Shown here piece by piece: positions 60,501-64,000 of a stretch of 64,000 nucleotides of DNA. The stretch comes from Irpex lacteus (taxonomy: Eukaryota > Basidiomycota > Agaricomycetes > Polyporales > Irpicaceae), in the NCBI GenBank assembly GCA_001986395.2, contig MQVO02000025.1, forward strand, positions 124,001 to 188,000, in the 5' to 3' direction. Under the pieces are notes generated by a model. It was given only the letters and a program-made list of their open reading frames with translations, made no database searches and had not been told where the DNA came from. The translations under genes were made by a program, and so were the position numbers. How positions within the stretch are numbered: the stretch's first letter is position 1; every line of letters begins with the position of its first letter.

Positions 60501-61226
60501 GGACCAAATACCCGCGCACATAACAAGCTGGACGACCAACAGGAACGGATTGCCGGTATAGCACGAAAGTATCGCCTTGCTCGTGCGGCCAAACTTGAGC
60601 TCTGCGGTCCAGGCGCATGGGAGCAGGAATTCCGTGTATTGAAAAACGAAGACATACGATGCATTCAGGACGACGACCCGCAAGTAGGTGCGAAGTCGTC
60701 GGAGGGTCGTCGCGCCGTATCTTGGATCTGGAAGGCGGCAAGTCGTGACTCAACAAACCGCGGCGCAGCGAAGGGTGAGCTTGATGACAGTGAGTGCAAG
60801 TGAACAGTATATCGTTGTATTTGATCGAGCATACACATAGGTGTACGCGTAGAGTTCCTCAAAGCTCGTGCCCGTGCGAATCGGTTCATCGAAGAAGTTC
60901 AGCTATTGGGCGAAGAGCAGCGCCGCACACTTGCGTCTCTGGAATACGAAGCATCTGAATGGGACCGCAGAAGGGCAGAATGTGTCGACATCTCGGACGG
61001 TGATCCTATTCTGGCAAGAGGGTTAGTTGCTTATGCCGCACGCCAGGCAGCCATGTATCGGGGACTTCGGGACAAGTTCTCCAAGCTCTGGCGTGGTGAG
61101 CAATTTATCGATGAGGGCCGAGAAGTAGCGCAGGGGGAAGACGTTGTGTTACGTGGCGCGATCCTTGATGATGGGTCGGACAATGAGCAGGCTGATGACA
61201 ATGATGTGGATCTCCTGGGTGACTAA
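57507..61226 (+). CDS. KDZ transposase with CxC2-type cysteine cluster, copy 2
   Basis: The eleven exons are 57507..57818, 57872..58099, 58150..58527, 58583..58776, 58826..58988, 59049..59197, 59247..59653, 59714..59881, 59937..60072, 60125..60789 and 60841..61226, giving 1,061 residues. The only difference noticed from copy 1 is silent (59126 C, against T at 34277, third base of a Val codon). All family motifs are present. With intact ends and a target duplication, this copy is the better candidate for an autonomous element. Confidence 0.92.
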
Positions 61227-62368
61227 GTATGTATATAACAGCATGTAAAGTAGTGCATAGATATTGTATTATATTCACGACAGGATGATACATCACGCAT
61301 CCTCGTACTTAGCGATTTCAAGTTAACGGTGGGATGATGTATCACGCACCTTCGAACTTAGGATTATTGTGCTACGCAGTAGGCACGTGACCATATATGT
61401 CGACGAAGCGTACATCTTGTGCGGCATGCATATATAAGCTTGCCTGAGCGAACACTAGTACATACCATACACAATAGCAGCCCACGTCGTAGTAAGCAGG
61501 ATTGTGCATTAGCTGTATGTTTCCGTGGAGTATTTGTGTTGACGCGCGAAGAATAGCGAGTTCCGCGATGAGCTAGTACACTGCGACGCTAGCTAGCGTT
61601 TGAAAAGCTACGCGTGCGTGCTCACAACTTGTATACGATGATAAAAATGGGCGAAGACATATCCACATAAGGATATTGATGTAAGCTTTTTTTGCCCCGG
61701 GTACGAGCAGTCTAACTTATGACCGCCTCTGGCTGTGCACTACTAAGAGGCTCTATCACAACCCCACACATTGAATTGTGCTCCCGACCGCCCCTGGTGT
61801 ATGGCCGGTCGAAACATATCCGTATAAGGAAGGTTTGATTTCATCCTATTTTGAGCATTTCGACTTGAGTCCCGTTTGCGCTGGTGTAAGCTACACCCGG
61901 ACACACGCTACACCCACGACACACCCCGTGCGTACAATATACAGCATGCAAAACCTTATTACCATATCGAGCTATGTCGCAGGTCATCAGTACGCATATT
62001 GCACCTTGCTTTACGCTATGTGTGATGCTTCACGCACGGGTGCCCGACGAGGCCACAGACAAGAAGCGCCTGCCTCCCGCTTTCGATATGTTTTCTGCAC
62101 GCATCATCCAGATTGCCCTCCTGGGTTATCTATTGATGCCAACAACCTGCAAAAGGGCGTGTGGCGTGGGTAATGTATCAAACTGTATCAAAAGGTATTT
62201 ACACAGCTGCCTAGTAGCCAGGCATCAATCCATAACCCGTTTTGCTCGGTTGCTGGCGCCTTTTGTGCAGGTTTGTGGGGTGCCGAGCTGCCGTAGCTAT
62301 GCCGGAATCATGCCGCGAGCGCCCCATGCACGTACCAAGCCCCCTTTGCTAGTATACATGTAAAGTGA
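61227..62368. other. Right noncoding end of KDZ copy 2
   Basis: Equivalent to 36378-37519 in copy 1. The two 30-base direct repeats are at 61283-61312 and 61332-61361. Confidence 0.5.
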
Positions 62369-62433
62369 CCGATGATGTATGAACCTCATAACATATAACA
62401 GTGGATGATGTTTGAGACCTGTGCCATGGGCTC
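62369..62433 (-). repeat. Right terminal inverted repeat, KDZ copy 2
   Basis: Inverted partner of 48715-48777. Confidence 0.78.
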
Positions 62434-62503
62434 AACCAATAGCACCGCAAGAGAATTTGAGGATATTCTGCGTGCCAGAGGTGCAAACCGGGGATTTTAC
62501 TGA
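62434..62503 (+). pseudogene. NFX1/ZNFX1-type helicase, fragment 3 (last codons and stop)
   Basis: The first seven bases are the target duplication. In the frame left by fragment 2, the sequence reads STAREFEDILRARGANRGFY and then TGA at 62501-62503. This is a natural C terminus after the GGGSH segment of the family, and it shows that copy 2 split the last exon rather than landing downstream of the gene. Confidence 0.8.
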
Positions 62504-62929
62504 TTGTTTCGGTCAATCAAGCAGAAGTTGCTTTTGGATGTCTCTTGTACGATTAACTTGAAGTTGCATATGAATCGAAATATATACTTGGGCTTAGAGC
62601 ACTGCCGCATCAGTTTCACCTCGAGGGCTCAGGAGCGTAGGAAATGGATGGTGATTGACACTGAGTCGGATCATGCAGCAGTTGTCGAGCCCCAAGCACA
62701 GAGGTAAACGTCTGTTTCTGCCAAAATTCATGCAGATTATGCATCAGTCAAAAGTGAATGAATCCTTGTATAGATGGGTACTCTAAGCTACACAAGTTCA
62801 AATTTAGAAAACGGTTTGGAAAGACTCAGAGAGTCGAGATAGAAGAGAGTGCGGGCGTAGGCGCCTGATCCTGAGGTAAGTAACTAAGACGGCGTGTACA
62901 AATGCAAGCATAGTAGGGGCTATTAAAAA
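62504..62929. other. Intergenic, former helicase 3' region
   Basis: About 430 bases with a single short frame and no recognised feature. It probably holds the old 3' untranslated region of the helicase and the 3' end of the ankyrin gene that follows on the other strand. Confidence 0.5.
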
Positions 62930-64000
62930 TCACGTCGTGACCGGGAATGTCCCAGGGATTTTCAATGACTGTCTGTCACTGTCAAAGCTATCCAGCTGAG
63001 AAACGTCCATATGGGAAACGAGAGCTGAACGGAACTTGTCGATCTGCGCGGCAGTCAAGTACGAGGCCCATCCCTCCGACCGACCCAGCTCAAACAAATC
63101 CAACGCGTTCTGGCCATCCGGCGTGCGAGTGTTCCAATCAATCTTGTCTTCAGCACATCGCAGAAGTTCCAATAAAGCCACATAGTTGCAACGGTAGCAA
63201 ATCCAATGCAAGGCGGTTCTCCCCCAAATATCCTTCATGTTCACTTCTGCGCCATTGGCAATGAGTATTTCAGTAAAGCGCCCTTTCCCGGCACAGATAG
63301 CATAAGCCAGGATGGGATATTCTGCCGCATCTTCACCTTCTGCGAGGAGTCTTTCCACATTTGAAGGCGCGAATGTGATCGCATACTCCAAGAGAGTATA
63401 CTGGATGACACTGAACACGGAAGAACGGGCCACAGTGTGCTCGTCGGTTTCGAGGGATGAGAGTAATTTTAAGACGTCTGCTTCTGAGCGTCCATAAACT
63501 CGAGAAAGAAGGTCCTCAAGTGCGTCCATAGCATCCATATTGAAGAGGGAGCGGAAGACGCTGACCGCGGCTGGGTTGGTTTGGATGAAGGTTGCAAGAG
63601 ATCTGGACGGGTCTTGTCCGCCAAGGAGGTATTGGAAAAGGCCCAGTGCAAGCCTGTCGTGCGCTGAGGGTGCCTTCAATCCCGTGCTATGAATACCGTG
63701 GCATCAGCCATGCTAGATATAGAAAGGTATTGCTTAACGAACCTTGCAAAAAGGAGTGTACCTGCACCTGCCTCCACCAGGAAGCGGATAATTTCGAGCC
63801 GAGCATCAGTCGGATACACTTGCCATTGATCACAGGCGTGCTACGATATCAATATTTAATAATAATATCTGCCAATCGCACAGGAGGAGTACTTACCCAA
63901 AGGATAGAACTAGCATCAGCGACAACGTCCCAGATGGACGCTTGTTGCTTTGCGAACAGATCGTACACACCCTTCACGTCCGCACTGTAAATTGCTTGGA
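62930..64000 (-). CDS. Ankyrin-repeat protein, 5' end outside window (paralogue 3)
   Basis: The model is complement(62930..63686, 63743..63840, 63897..>64000). Exon sizes and phases match the other paralogues: the middle exon is 98 bases in all three, and the last intron is phase 2. The protein reads ADVKGVYDLFAKQQASIWDV, then ACDQWQVYPTDARLEIIRF, then ankyrin-like GAEVNMKDIWGRTALHWICY and a short tail. The 5' part, probably with the STAND-type N-terminal domain seen at 15978, lies beyond the right edge. It is intact within the window; the role is unknown. Confidence 0.8.

Larger units (their letters stand above)
48715..62433 (+). mobile_element. KDZ-superfamily DNA transposon, copy 2 (13,719 bases)
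   Basis: Same length, orientation and gene content as copy 1, and near-identical in sequence. It is flanked by a perfect 7-base AACCAAT duplication, so this copy marks a genuine insertion and defines the element ends (CAACTTATGG...CATGGGCTC). It interrupts the last exon of the helicase gene. Confidence 0.92.

Noticed and set aside
1..64000. CRISPR arrays, bacterial operons, rRNA or tRNA genes
   Set aside because: No regularly spaced short repeats with unique spacers, no bacterial-type gene layout, and no convincing tRNA or rRNA were seen; the window is eukaryotic. A tRNA scan would be needed to exclude tRNAs completely.

Overview
The window is fungal nuclear DNA, most likely from a mushroom-forming basidiomycete (Agaricomycetes). 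The reasons are many short (about 45-60 base) GT-AG introns, a KDZ-superfamily DNA transposon with a CxC2-type cysteine cluster, a chromodomain Ty3/gypsy retrotransposon, an NFX1-type zinc-finger helicase, an F-box protein, and a family of ankyrin proteins with a STAND-type N-terminal domain. The species cannot be named from the sequence. Spliced models were built by hand from splice sites, reading phase and comparison between paralogues.

Layout. 1-18 kb is host DNA: an ankyrin-repeat gene running in from the left edge, a conserved 773-residue protein of unknown role (2962-5423), an F-box gene (6981-9302), a gene-poor stretch, and a tail-to-tail pair of paralogues (12237-13164 and 13999-15978) sharing an N-terminal domain. 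About 17.6-23.9 kb is the left part of a Ty3/gypsy-like element: probable LTR, primer-binding site, and a long Gag-protease frame with one internal stop, cut off at 23865.

The rest is dominated by two near-identical 13,719-base KDZ elements in the same orientation, copy 1 at 23866-37584 and copy 2 at 48715-62433 (offset 24,849). Each has imperfect terminal inverted repeats, repeated subterminal motifs, an 11-exon transposase open in both copies (1,061 residues), and two divergent cargo genes: A (889 residues, acidic/basic, unknown role) and B (294 residues, two domains resembling the RNase H1 N-terminal/viroplasmin fold). A diverged inverted repeat lies between B and the transposase.

Between and beyond the copies lies one wrecked host gene, an NFX1/ZNFX1-type helicase. 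Its 5' half is missing at the copy 1 junction. A complete, very young chromovirus (38837-45843) sits inside the helicase motif VI with a CTAAA target duplication. Copy 2 sits in the last exon with an AACCAAT target duplication, and the final codons reappear at 62434-62503. A third ankyrin gene runs off the right edge.

The most interesting points are the KDZ element with two cargo genes; copy 1 without target duplication, joining two unrelated broken genes as if by recombination between KDZ copies (or a misassembly); and a Tf1-like self-priming arrangement in the chromovirus.
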